DNA of 64,000 nt. Origin: Volvox africanus (Eukaryota > Chlorophyta > Chlorophyceae > Chlamydomonadales > Volvocaceae). The DNA is taken from contig BSDZ01000032.1 in assembly GCA_030268105.1 (NCBI GenBank), positions 62,001 to 126,000 on the forward strand, given 5' to 3'. The notes under the pieces were generated by a model that saw nothing but the letters and a program-made list of their open reading frames with translations, was not told the origin of the DNA and ran no database searches. Positions 8,963-20,618 of this stretch are shown here, in pieces (position 1 is the first letter of the stretch; each line of letters starts with the position of its first letter). Made by a program: the position numbers and the translations under genes.

Positions 8963-9142
8963 TCAAGACGATATCAAACGCATTACATCTTCGTCCCTGA
9001 AGATTACAGCGCCACCATCGAGACGCCGACACCCCGTGACTCACCCGTGTGCTCTAATCCCTAGGCGCTGACATATGATGTTATGAAGATAGGTCAATCC
9101 AGCCCAAATGAAGCACAGTAATAATGTATTGGCAAGATTCAT
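8963..9142 (-). CDS. Small hydrophobic protein with a 48-nt intron (R2 copy)
   Basis: Same model as at 2394-2573, with the GTGAGT donor intact (exon end 9045). The same model fits 15537-15716 (R3), 45586-45765 (R4) and 56885-57064 (R5). Confidence 0.35.
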
Positions 9143-10400
9143 ACCGCCAACACCGCCTCCTGCAGCCAACAGCTCACCATGTAATAACAATGATGTTAAC
9201 GTTCATTTAGCTCAAGTTGGAGTGAATAGGGTTATTAAGTGTTACATCATCATTGCGCCCAGGATGTGGGAGGTGATCGCAAAGCTCAAAAAGGTAATAT
9301 CGTGCTCAGTGAACGTATTAAACGGCGTTATTCATGGATAATGAAAAGATGATCATCCGACACATTTTCTGTTCAGCCGCACGCGAAGCGAAATTAATTT
9401 AAAAGGAGGTCTATACCAATCCATCACATCGGACCATGTCGTAAATCCCATTGAAAGTATGGAAAGTTGTAACAGACCTAAATTTAGGCAATAGAAACAA
9501 CGCTCTATGCCGCACGTTCGCCTGCGAAAGTCCACTGCGAAAATTTTCATTTCGACGGCCGCCTGTTATGATACACATTTGATATTTTGCCGTCTAGCAC
9601 CATATCATCACGTAACGTGCTGACCTTAAACCGATGACTGAAAGATCACAGAGGATGATGCCGTTTTAGCATTACGTACATGCGCAAACAACGCCTTCCC
9701 AAAGGCATGGCTGCTACGACCTGGCAGGTAGCGTCCCTGTTGACCGCCATATGTAGCTTCACACGGCCAACCCGGGGGAGCAAACTTTTAAGCCGCGCGC
9801 TTGCTCGATCCTGCAATCCAAGCGAATCCACAGAACGACGTTGGTTGAATTCGGCCTTAATCAGGCATAGTAGAAGTATGGCACTCACTTGGAGCATGCA
9901 GGCAGACTGCCGTTGTCTCTTCAAAGTCGTTTCCCCCTGAAACCCTATCCTTAAGGCCCCTGAGAATGTCACACATGAGAATCTTACCTGAACGCCATAA
10001 CTAACAAAACAAAGGATGCGATGGCTCAGTCAGTGAGATCGTCCCGCGCGAACTGGTAGCAACCGAAGTCGCTTACTCTACTACTTCTCTGTTCTCGTAC
10101 CTAGCACCGTCCTTGAACACCCAGACTATAGGGAGCCTTTTGCTGCGTCACATGCCTGGAGTATTTCAAGATTTCGAGGTTCATAAGAAGTACCCTGGGG
10201 CTTGACCCCGAAGCCTGGGACATGCGCTTCTAAAAGAACCCGAATTTTCTCTGCCACCAAATACCGCGGTATATATAAACGACCAAACCGTCCCTCGTGC
10301 CCAACATAATGCTTTTAAATAGGCAATGGCCTTTGACTGTGCAGATTGTTTTATCCAAACCCCTACCTTTTTGCAACAACCAGCGCAATCTTGCACATAC

Positions 10401-10649
10401 CTGGAAATCCGCTACTCGCATCAACGGCACGCCTCTCTCCTCCGCCATAAAGGCAGGAGGAGAAGAAATCGCTATTAGGGGCGTTATTCCGTTGTGCCAC
10501 CTTGTTCCACCCAAGATGCCGCCCAGTCGTACGACGCGCCTCCTGGACGAGTTCTGGAAGGGATGAGTCAAAGCCGCTGCTGGAGATGCCTGGGGTATGA
10601 AATCGATTTTACCGTTAGATGTGAATTGATGGCTCGGCTCGCCTTGCAT
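10401..10649 (-). CDS. Fused ORF made by the internal deletion (R2 copy)
   Basis: Identical arrangement to 3832-4080, across the scar at 10451-10452. Confidence 0.3.
10451..10452. other. Deletion scar in R2, identical to R1
   Basis: Same join as in R1 with the same AG overlap, so R1 and R2 descend from one deleted unit. Confidence 0.9.
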
Positions 10650-11765
10650 TAAGTGTTTTGCATTTGTTTGTTGGAATAAGGTTACGAGCAGACGACGTCT
10701 CTAATAAAACAGTGTTTTACCGGTGGACTTCTTAGGTCAAGCCAAAGCCGGTGCGGGTCAGCTGGCGGTTGCCGCGAAGGGTTACCGGAGGTCCAAGGTT
10801 AAATGGATTGGTTGGTTACGGTCGAATGGATGGTGAACCAAATGTGGTTTCAGAGCGGGTCACTTCGGACAGGAACTTTAACAGGACTTCAAGTATATGT
10901 ATACTAGAGAATCAACCGGTTTTGCTAGGTATCTGCTGTGTCAGTCCAGTATCGCGAACCGTCGGCGGGGGCGATGGAATCAGAGGACGTAACGGGTGTC
11001 GCAGTGTGGCGCGGGCAACTTGCACTGTCTTTTCAGAGTGTCACCGTTGACTGCCTATTTTGGTTGGAAATTCATGTGATACTGTACGAGGCGTGTCAGA
11101 CTCACAGCATTATTGAAAAGTTGTTTTCTGTGCGCTGATTTTCGATTTTCAAAGAACCTCAAAGTTTAGCTGGCCACTGCTGGCCTTCCCTTGCTTGCTG
11201 CTCTCAGGAGATGTCGGACGTCACTTTCGCGGGCATCTATCCAGAAAGCTGCAACTACAGCAACATTTCAATCATGCTGTCCTCAATAAGCGCTGATGGT
11301 TGCGAGGAACAGATAACAGGCCTTGATGCGGTGTCTTGGGGACTGGCACGGTATTTTGCAATAAACACGTCTTTCCTATATAATCCAGTTAACCGACCGT
11401 TGAAGCCGGGGTAAACTCTAACCGGTCGTTCGGATATGAAGCTTCCCATGGCCGCACCAGATAATCTAGTGCTAATAGATACCGGATTCATTTGGAGAGT
11501 AAGTGGGGCATGCTGGGCGTGTCTGGGGCGGTCGGTCGTCGATGATGCAGTGAGCCATTCATCCTCGATCCGCAGAGCTCATGGGCAACCAGTTTCAGCT
11601 TTCAGGAAGGGAGGGTAGCGTGCAGTATGGCCAAGCAAGCAGCTCCCACGCTAGAATTCTCCTTCTTTGGGATTAGAAGCTGACATTGGACCCCCGCACC
11701 AACCATCTGCTCCGTTGGTCCATCTCTGATCATGGCGGGCAAAAGCTTAATGGTAGGCTGGCCCA

Positions 11766-11905
11766 GGACGGGGCCGGGGACGGGGCCGGGGACGGGGGCG
11801 GGGACGGGGACGGGGACGGGGACGGGGACGGGGACGGGGACGGGGACGGGGACGGGGACGGGGACGGGGACGGGGACGGGGACGGGGGCGGGGGCGGGGG
11901 CGGGG
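11766..11905 (+). repeat. GGGGAC hexamer minisatellite (R2, 140 bp)
   Basis: Same tract as in R1, one hexamer longer. Confidence 0.95.
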
Positions 11906-12668
11906 ATGGGATTGGGGCTTCCCTCCTCCATCTCGGATGCTGAGATGACTGCTGTCCTGGAGGCCATGAGCCCCAATAAGGCGGATCTCAAGCGTACCTC
12001 TCAGTGCACGGGTTGCCGGAGAGACTTCGCAAGCACTTGACAGCTGTGCTGCTGCCGGCAATCTGAGGGCCACCATAGATGATAGATAAGACGCTGAGGC
12101 AACTATATCAATATATCTTATATCTTGTTATGGGGCTTTTGTCGATCGAAATTGTTAGTTGCCAAGCCCTTGCTTGCATCGGCTGGCAGTATGTAACGGC
12201 TCCCCATAAAGGTTACATGCGCTCCTTGTAACGCCATGCCTGCTCCACGCAGCAGCCCATTATATTGTCAAGATACATCTATCTACCGTTCTAACATCGG
12301 CAAGTGCGTACTTAGTGATAAATATTAACCGGTCAGCCCTGCATAGAATTCCTAGCAGGAAATCTATCATGGCTGCCAGTGGTTCACCCCCACAGTCAGC
12401 CTGCTGATCAATCTTGCTTATCCCCAGAAATAAACTGCAAATAATACATTACGTAGATCAACCATTTTATTAACAGAATAACCAGAAGAATCGCTGGTCC
12501 CAGAGAAACGGACTCGTGGAAAGGAAGGGTGTGGCGGCAGGTTATGGCTCAGTAGCCGTACAACACAAAACGCGCGCTACAGTTTTGATACTGCCTATGT
12601 ACAGTAGTACGATCACCTAATTTTGTACGACCGCAATTCATGTCAATTAAAGCCTATCATCATGACTT

Positions 12669-12947
12669 TCAACGTTTAACGTTCTTACTAAGACATAAGC
12701 TGCTGCGGTGTTTTTGTGGAATGAATGGTGGTAAGTGAGGGCTGCGGTGAGCTGCATTCACGGTCCATGCTTGACCTGTACCGGGTGCGGCGGTATCCCC
12801 CACACGACTACACAAGGATAACAAATGGCGCATGTGTGAAAGCATGAGTGCGTTACACATCATTGTGAGTACAGCATCAGGGATACTTCCCACATTAGCA
12901 ACTATACCCGCTTTCATCGCACCGACGGCTCCACCATCCAGTGCCAT
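12669..12947 (-). CDS. Hypothetical 92-residue protein (R2 copy)
   Basis: Copy of 6094-6372 with no difference noticed. Confidence 0.35.
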   Translation of the reverse strand: MALDGGAVGAMKAGIVANVGSIPDAVLTMMCNALMLSHMRHLLSLCSRVGDTAAPGTGQAWTVNAAHRSPHLPPFIPQKHRSSLCLSKNVKR

Positions 12948-13999
12948 GCACTACCGTGTGTCCCACATGCCTCGTGCCCAACACAAGCCTTAAGAACGGC
13001 ACCTGGTCCCCATCCGCCGGGATATGCCCGTTTGCCAGTGGTCGGTGAAGGTGCGACAAACACCGCACCCTACAACCACGATATCACCCTGAACAGGATG
13101 GACGGAATACTGGGAATGAAGCCTTCCAGGCTACCCATATCTGCAGCTAAGAGACCTCGGAATGACTCGGACCGAATGAAGCCCGAAGCAGACGGACCCG
13201 CACTGGACTAATGTAAAACATTGTGCCTTCCATATCACACAAACTTAGGAAACAGCACAATTTAGTTAAGCCAGGCCAAGCAGGTCGGAGACGACCGCAC
13301 TCCGCTGTAGGCTGCCGAACTTGAAAACAAACTTGAACAAACAACAGGACATCACCATATCCCAATCACCGACTTGGGCCGATCAGAAGGGCAAATGTCC
13401 GCACGCTTTTCTCCCGCTAGTTTGGCGTTACTACAGCGGTTCGTCTGGTTGCCTCACATGTACTGCACGCAGAAAATATATACCTAATGCTGTGGGCAAA
13501 TGAAAGGGATGCGACGAAACAGGTCCCCTCATGCCCCCATCGGCAAGCCCAAAACAGTTGTTGCAATGGCGCTGTTGTGGTGTGCGCTTGCTGAGGCTAT
13601 GGAAGCGTGGTTTGCCCCGCAAACCAACAAGCCAACCTCTAGCGTTAGCCGCCATCGGCAGATTAATCGTTGCAAACACCGTGGAACGAATTTTTCGCTG
13701 TCCCAAACACACATATTTGTTTCAATCAGATACTTATCCAAGAACCTATCCTAAAATCCATAGACATCCAAATTGATGCATAAAAAACTAGACCTCAACC
13801 TTGTTTCCCAGATTTGGTACCGGCTCAAACCGTATTCAACTCGCGTCAATGCTCTCAATTTGGCTTTAGTTAACGCAACTAATACAATTGCTTAGCAATT
13901 ACCTCCGCCATTTGCAACCTGTTTGCAGCTGCGAGCTGGCTGAGGGCGACGAAGCTACCACCTCGCAAAGTGACCACCCCATCCAGACCGCCCAGACGC

Positions 14000-14965
14000 T
14001 TAAGGGGACATCCCCAACCCCCCCCCAACCAAGCTCTCAACCATGTGTGCACTTCCTACCGTGGCAGCGTTAGCGCATTGCCGGCCGTCACTGTCCCCGC
14101 CATCTCGCCCGCCCATTTCATACTGGCCCTCCTGATTCCCCCGGCCATACTCCCCAGCGCGGCCCTGCTGCGTCTCGGGCACCTTCGAAACACTTTTTGA
14201 AGCTTCACAGGGCACCACAGCAATGCTTGCGGCATACCCCACTGACAAAATGCCCACGTCTCGAGGTGCGAGCGGCAAATTTGGCAATAGCCTGGCAGGC
14301 GGCGCCACCATGGGGCGCTGCATCTCGCTCCCCTCATCCAGGCAGCGTGAACCAGTGGCCCCCTCTCTGCTGGAGCCTTCACGCTGAAACTGGAGCTCCT
14401 GTGCGGCGGTGGAGATGCTGGGCGCTGTAGACGGCCAGCTGTTCGGCAGCTTACTGCGACTCAGATGGGAAAAGCGTCTCCTCGCTTCCTCCAGCGCGGC
14501 CATCATCCGTCGGCGACCAGCCGCGGCACGAGCCAGCGCCAAAGCGTGAACTGAATCCGTGCATAACAAACCACCCTCTGAGCTGAAAGCTGCCACGGGA
14601 GGGATAAGCCAGAATAATGGAGATACAAGACGGTACTTCTGCTTAACATGTCCGCCGACAGGTTGGCCAGACTTCGGCGCTACCGTTGGAAAAGGAGTAT
14701 TGCCCACAAAGGATGTGATGAAAGAGCTGGAGGGGAAACAGCCAGATGCATCGCTAATGGAAGCGTCCGTTTCCACTGCCTGTGCCAAATCAGCATTAGC
14801 GATGGGCGCTGGAGCTATTGCACCGCCCGAAATGCAACATGACGCAAAGTAAGCTGGCGTGACCGGAAGAGGGGGCGTGCCTGCATCCATCAAAACCAGC
14901 ACTTCCACAGTAGCCGCAGAACAGATAATTGCGCCGCTTGTTTGAAACGTCACACTCTTGGCCTT
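14000..14965 (-). pseudogene. Ala/Glu/Arg-rich region, frameshifted C-terminus (R3 copy)
   Basis: Copy of 752-1822. The C tract at 14018-14026 is 9 long, one fewer than in R2 or R5. This shifts the frame and ends the product about 35 residues early with a changed tail. If the tract is intronic or the C-terminus is dispensable the effect may be neutral. A long-homopolymer sequencing error is the alternative. Confidence 0.4.
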
Positions 14966-15442
14966 TCAACGACCTTCACAGGCTGCCTTCGGCTGTGAAA
15001 GAGCAGAGCGCCTTGACAGGCGGCCCGCTGGCCGGAGCTGCCCACGGGGTGGGTCCAGTATCATAAAAGACGGAGTATGAATGCTATGCGGGCTATGAAG
15101 GCTGCACGGCTCATAACCGCCTGCAAGTCGGTCATCGTCGCTCCAGTCTGAACTACTGGGAAAGCACCTGCCGTCGCTGTCTCTATCACTGTCGGCGTGT
15201 GAGCTGCCTTGACTGCTGGAGGCGCTGCCCCCGGTGCTGCACGTGGAGCCCATATCGCCGCGCTCATCGACCAGACAGCAAGTACTACTACTGATGTAGC
15301 TGCAGATCATAGTGCCATGCGCGCCACCCAGCGCTGGCACGTGGCATGTTGATGGCGAGGCCGGAACAACGGGCTGTGCTGCTGCTGCAACGTCTAAATG
15401 ATCCTCATAATATTGTCGTTGATAAGGACATGTATTAAGCGC
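14966..15442 (-). CDS. Ser-rich hypothetical coding exon (R3 copy)
   Basis: Intact copy of the R1 frame at 1823-2299. Confidence 0.4.
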   Translation of the reverse strand, partial: ALNTCPYQRQYYEDHLDVAAAAQPVVPASPSTCHVPALGGAHGTMICSYISSSTCCLVDERGDMGSTCSTGGSASSSQGSSHADSDRDSDGRCFPSSSDWSDDDRLAGGYEPCSLHSPHSIHTPSFMILDPPRGQLRPAGRLSRRSALSQPKAACEGR

Positions 15443-16974
15443 TTACATCTGCGGCGAAGAGCACGAAATTAGCAGCATCCCATCACAGACATAACGATAA
15501 AGAGGACAACAGGCATATGTATACTGAATCTAATAATCAAGACGATATCAAACGCATTACATCTTCGTCCCTGAAGATTACAGCGCCACCATCGAGACGC
15601 CGACACCCCGTGACTCACCCGTGTGCTCTAATCCCTAGGCGCTGACATATGATGTTATGAAGATAGGTCAATCCAGCCCAAATGAAGCACAGTAATAATG
15701 TATTGGCAAGATTCATACCGCCAACACCGCCTCCTGCAGCCAACAGCTCACCATGTAATAACAATGATGTTAACGTTCATTTAGCTCAAGTTGGAGTGAA
15801 TAGGGTTATTAAGTGTTACATCATCATTGCGCCCAGGATGTGGGAGGTGATCGCAAAGCTCAAAAAGGTAATATCGTGCTCAGTGAACGTATTAAACGGC
15901 GTTATTCATGGATAATGAAAAGATGATCATCCGACACATTTTCTGTTCAGCCGCACGCGAAGCGAAATTAATTTAAAAGGAGGTCTATACCAATCCATCA
16001 CATCGGACCATGTCGTAAATCCCATTGAAAGTATGGAAAGTTGTAACAGACCTAAATTTAGGCAATAGAAACAACGCTCTATGCCGCACGTTCGCCTGCG
16101 AAAGTCCACTGCGAAAATTTTCATTTCGACGGCCGCCTGTTATGATACACATTTGATATTTTGCCGTCTAGCACCATATCATCACGTAACGTGCTGACCT
16201 TAAACCGATGACTGAAAGATCACAGAGGATGATGCCGTTTTAGCATTACGTACATGCGCAAACAACGCCTCCCCAAAGGCATGGCTGCTACGACCTGGCA
16301 GGTAGCGTCCCTGTTGACCGCCATATGTAGCTTCACACGGCCAACCCGGGGGAGCAAACTTTTAAGCCGCGCGCTTGCTCGATCCTGCAATCCAAGCGAA
16401 TCCACAGAACGACGTTGGTTGAATTCGGCCTTAATCAGGCATAGTAGAAGTATGGCACTCACTTGGAGCATGCAGGCAGACTGCCGTTGTCTCTTCAAAG
16501 TCGTTTCCCCCTGAAACCCTATCCTTAAGGCCCCTGAGAATGTCACACATGAGAATCTTACCTGAACGCCATAACTAACAAAACAAAGGATGCGATGACT
16601 CAGTCAGTGAGATCGTCCCGCGCGAACTGGTAGCAACCGAAGTCGCTTACTCTACTACTTCTCTGTTCTCGTACCTAGCACCGTCCTTGAACACCCAGAC
16701 TATAGGGAGCCTTTTGCTGCGTCACATGCCTGGAGTATTTCAAGATTTCGAGGTTCATAAGAAGTACCCTGGGGCTTGACCCCGAAGCCTGGGACATGCG
16801 CTTCTAAAAGAACCCGAATTTTCTCTGCCACCAAATACCGCGGTATATATAAACGACCAAACCGTCCCTCGTGCCCAACATAATGCTTTTAAATAGGCAA
16901 TGGCCTTTGACTGTGCAGATTGTTTTATCCAAACCCCTACCTTTTTGCAACAACCAGCGCAATCTTGCACATAC

Positions 16975-17283
16975 CTGGAAATCCGCTACTCGCATCAACG
17001 GCACGCCTCTCTCCTCCGCCATAAAGCTCGCTCCCACGCAGCCCCACGCCCCCGCCAGCCGCAAGTCCCCGCTTTGAACCCAAGTTGGGGGCGGGTTCTG
17101 CTTCCCATTCCAGTCCAAGGCGCTGCCGGAGTCAAACTCGGTCCTGCTTATGATCGACTCTACCCCGGGTACCGATGCTGACACCCTGGTATGGTCAGCG
17201 TGACCAGATGTAGCCCCATCCTTACCACCAAACCCAACATCACCACTTCCGTTGTACAGAGCTGCCAGGAAGCGTTTCCACAT
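16975..17283 (-). CDS. Hypothetical exon ending at a GTATGT donor (R3)
   Basis: Minus-strand open frame of 103 codons from ATG (MWKRFLAALYNGSGDVGFGG) to a GTATGT donor at 16974. It lies across the left edge of the block deleted in short units. The frame is open a little further upstream (PICGGYRRDGCHG), so the ATG may be internal to an exon. No family recognised. Copies: 47024-47332 (R4) and 58323-58631 (R5). Confidence 0.35.
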
Positions 17284-18050
17284 CCCGTGACATCCATCAC
17301 GGCGGTATCCGCCACAGATGGGACCTGACAGGTTACCATGCCGTGGGGGGATTCAGGTACACTCACACTTAGGTAAAATACACTGTTGTGGGATCACAAA
17401 GCTTAGGAAGGCTTATGGTACACAAAGGATAACATCCCCAGGGACATTCAGTGGGGAAACATATCTTTTCGATCGTAATTCGCGCCAATATGTGCTTGTA
17501 CGGCAGCTCCAACGCTATAACGCTATGATCATGCCTCCACGCCCTCCACGACGTTTCGGTAAAATCTGCCCAGCCATCCAACACTCCATCACATGCTTTC
17601 AAGTTATAAGGTATTACATCTAACCACTAACAACCACCACAGAAGGCATACAGCCGCAGCGAACACGCAGAGGAAGCATGGGGCCTAAAGCACCGTCCGT
17701 CCGCGTCAGGGCCTTCATGGCCAATCCACCAGGAAGCCAGGGACAGACAGCGCGACGTACCGTATCGCAGCAGGAGGCAGGGGGCCCCGGGAAGATTAGG
17801 CGCCGGACGTGTAGCCGCTAGATCCCTCGTCATGTTGAATAACTGCCCTTCTCGCAACACTTCCAGTATCTAACTTGAACGTTTCTTAATCCATCATCTC
17901 TTTTGCGTGGATGCCTGGAATGGGCAATGGAGGGTGGGCCTTCGTAAAACAATGGCGGGAGCGTACGTCGCGCTAGCATGCGAACAGCAGGATGAATTCC
18001 CATCCAAAGCGACTCGCAGCCACAATAGCCCACAGAGGCGCGCACCCATG
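17284..18050. other. No confident gene (R3; same in R4 and R5)
   Basis: Short frames on both strands only, the longest about 100 codons, with no splice-consistent model. It lies downstream of the LRR gene on the minus strand, so it may hold its 3' UTR or further exons. Confidence 0.4.
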
Positions 18051-18110
18051 CACACACACACGCACACACACACACACATGCACACACACACACACATGCA
18101 CACGCACGCA
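18051..18110 (+). repeat. AC microsatellite (R3)
   Basis: ACAC runs broken by ATGC and ACGC, immediately downstream of the last LRR exon. On the minus strand it reads GTGCGTGCG then GT repeats, so it could form the start of an intron. Confidence 0.95.
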
Positions 18111-18111
18111 C

Positions 18112-19818
18112 CTACAGAACGGCGCCGCTTCCCTCAGCCCGCTCTGCGTCCTCCTCTTCCATCGCCAAGGTATCACTATCATTCGCCGACCGAACGGTGG
18201 ACCCCCCCGTGATCCCCCAGGATCCCTCAGAACCCCCCAGCGCGGGGGGCAGACTGGCCAGGCGGTTGAAGGAGAGGTTGAGCACACCCAGATGCTGGGG
18301 GGTGATGCCTGCGGGGCAGGACGGGAAAGGGTACCGCATACAGGTCCGAGGGATACAGTCCGAGGGACTGTCATCATTCGGGCCTCAGGATGAGCGCTGA
18401 TCGAGGCACCTGTGTGTGTAGGATAGGGGGGTACATCACCCGTGGCCACTAACCTGGCAGTCCCTACCTTCCCCGGTGTTTCGGGGCACCCTCATCCAGT
18501 CTCCCATGCCGACTTCTCCGAAATCAGTGGTTTTCCCAGGTTCAGCACCCACCACCAGCATCCTGTGTGTGTGAATTTGTGGATGTGCCGCAGCAGGAGG
18601 ATGAGGGTGCACATAATGGGGAGTGGCGGACCCCAAACTGCCAAAAGAAGAGACTTCTCTCACCCTCTGCTAACGTCTCAATGTCGTTGCCGGACGCATT
18701 AAATACCACCAGGCCATCCAGTTTGAGCACCTCGGCCGGTACGGAACTCCAGCCATTGTGCCACACATCCGCCACATAGACAGCCTGGCACGGGCTGAGA
18801 CGGAAGAACGGTGGAGAAGAGGCTGAGAGTGAAACCCCGCTTTACCCTTCCCCACCCACCCATTGTGTGTGTGTGTGTGTGTCTCGGGGGGGGGGAAGAG
18901 AGGAGTAAGGGGGTTATGCGGCCCCGTGATCCAGTTCCTATCCCCGCAGTTCCCATACTCCTGCGCTTCCGGGCTTCACAACATGTACATGCATACAACC
19001 CTGAAACCCTATCCTTAAGGCCCCTGAGAATGTCACACATGAGAATCTTACCTGAACGTCCGCAACAACTTGTCGTACGGCTACGACGCTGCGTACAAAT
19101 CCTGAAGTTCGTTGCCGCCGCTCGGCTGCTCACGGATGCAGTAGCGATAAGTGTACGCCAGCGCCGATACCCGGACAAGTAAGGGGGCCCGGGCACAAGG
19201 AGGAGATTGCCGACACTGCAACGTGACGTGAGCAAGAGATAAAGCACTCAGGATCCGCTGTCAAAGCGTACAGAAAGCCCTCAACTAGCGTATGGCTACC
19301 ACTGACATCTCGGTATCATCGTCCGCGCTCGAAGCGGACCAGGGCTCCGTGTGGCTCACCAGGGCCTCCCCAAGGTTGTCCAGGGTGACACGACCGCCTG
19401 TGCGACGACGTCGACGTGGTCTCTCGCGCTCCCTCTGTTTCCGCTTCCGCTGGCCGGCTTCGCCAGTCGCATTAGCGTCGTCTTGCGCGCATGCAGTGCT
19501 GTAATCGATTTTAACGATATATTGTTATTGCTCGCATCCTCACCTCCATCCGGCGCCGCCAGTTGCTCCCGCTGCTGATCGGTTACCGCCAGCAGCGAAT
19601 TGTTTGCCTCACTGGCGCTATCGTTGCCTCCATCAGAGTACCGCCGTCGCTTGCGACCGAACATATCAGTGGACGTTGCTGCGGTCGATGCGTCTCGGCC
19701 GAAAACCGAAAACCGACTCACCGAACGCCAGGAAAAAACCGCTACCCTCGTCGTCATCGTCTTCCAACAGGACCCGTACATCGGGGGCTTCAAAAACCTC
19801 ATCGTCGTTGCTGATCAT
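18112..19818 (-). CDS. Leucine-rich-repeat protein, six-exon model (R3)
   Basis: Exons in transcript order: 19722-19818, 19544-19678, 19360-19481, 19052-19215, 18664-18794, 18112-18308. Introns are 43, 62, 144, 257 and 355 nt, all GT-AG. Exons total 846 nt and every phase closes. Residues 1-32 are acidic (LLEDDDDE). The next part is low-complexity with a basic stretch (QRKRKQRERERPRRRR) that could be a nuclear signal. The C-terminal third has LRRs: LDGLVVFNASGNDIETLAE, then across the last splice ITPQHLGVLNLSFNRLASLP, with 22-23 residue spacing between the conserved Asn. It ends in an acidic tail. LRRs usually mediate protein binding; the partner is unknown. Exon 4 has one in-frame TAG (19081-19083) in all three copies. 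Either this is a pseudogene, exon 4 is mis-drawn, or TAG is read as sense. The gene is absent from R1 and R2. Confidence 0.6.
18864..18895 (+). repeat. GT run plus G run in LRR intron 4 (R3)
   Basis: A TG dinucleotide run followed by TCTC and a run of 10 G. Homologous tracts in R4 (about 48920-48952) and R5 (about 60217-60248) differ slightly in length. Confidence 0.85.
19001..19051 (-). other. 51-bp intron-like element, site 2 (R3, in LRR gene intron 4)
   Basis: Second location of the same 51-bp GT-AG segment within the long unit. Here its GTAAGA is the predicted donor of LRR intron 4. Copies of this site lie at 49059-49109 (R4) and 60354-60404 (R5). The sequence beyond the 60-bp match differs completely between the two sites. 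Confidence 0.6.
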
Positions 19819-19872
19819 GCACGGGACGGGTAGGAAAGAGAAAGAAGAGAACGAAAATGATATGGAACCCAT

Positions 19873-20591
19873 AACGGGAGGTACCGCATGATAGCAGCAG
19901 GTTGTGAAGAAGGCAGGGTGTACAAATAATTCGGCGTGCGTGGGTGCATTCAGTTTAAAGTTTTCGTTTGGGTGGACGCATATATGTGTGCGTGGTGGGT
20001 ACCTGTGTGAACCACCTGCTACTACTCGCTGAATCGCAAGAGACTAAGTGGAACGCATCTAGCATTGCGTGAGAGACAGGGGAAAGGACAAGCGAGCGAT
20101 TACACGCTTATCACAAATGCTAACATCCATTTCCTTCATTGTAATTTACCCCATTATGGATAACACGCGTATCATATAATTCATGCTGTTAACTTCATTT
20201 TAAAATCAGAATTCCTGCGTGGTAAAGCCCCAACCGGCCCGACTCTTGATGGGCCTTATCTAGCGCTGCGTATCTATACATGCATGGCAGCCGAATATCT
20301 ATACACTGCACTAAAAAGCGCCGCCCTCTTATCCATCCCAACTTACAGGTCACGAGGGACTTGGTTTGATGGCCCAGCTGCACCTCTGACCCCCCTCCTG
20401 GCGCCTCCTCCCCGCTGAGTGCCTCCTGAAGGGGGCGTGGGCATGATGGACATCACAACGTTGAAGTGGAGGGTGGCAGCTTAATATGATGGGCAGTTTA
20501 GTTCAGCCGTGGATCTTAGCCGCTTCCCTAAGAGGATGGGTCATGTCGGGCGTGCTTCCATGTCCGCCCTCAAATATCTCCCTTGTCCGTA
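19873..20591. other. Upstream flank of the LRR gene, no gene seen (R3)
   Basis: Candidate promoter region of the minus-strand LRR gene. No frame over 65 codons, and no TATA box or other element was identified with confidence. Homologous to 49931-50649 (R4) and 61226-61944 (R5). Confidence 0.4.
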
Positions 20592-20592
20592 T
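20591..20592. other. Right breakpoint of R3
   Basis: R3 matches R4 and R5 through CCTTGTCCGTA and then changes to unrelated sequence (TTCCGATATG here, ACTGGGCTGA in R4 and R5). No inverted repeat or target-site duplication is visible at the edge. Confidence 0.85.
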
Positions 20593-20618
20593 TCCGATAT
20601 GCGAATCAGTCGGTGTTG

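Larger units (their letters stand above)
6573..13147 (+). repeat. Macrosatellite unit R2 (short form, 6,575 bp)
   Basis: Second direct unit. It follows R1 with no spacer, and R3 follows it with no spacer. It has the same internal deletion scar as R1 (10451/10452), so the deletion happened once and the deleted unit was then duplicated. The net length change from R1 comes from a poly-C tract (10 instead of 13 C) and one extra GGGGAC hexamer. Confidence 0.97.
13148..20591 (+). repeat. Macrosatellite unit R3 (long form, right end missing)
   Basis: Starts in phase with R1 and R2 but retains the block that they lack (from 17027 onward). It matches R4 and R5 up to 20591 and then diverges abruptly into single-copy sequence. 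It therefore holds about the first 7,444 bp of the long unit. It carries the LRR gene but not the GGGGAC tract, which lies further right in the unit. Confidence 0.95.
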
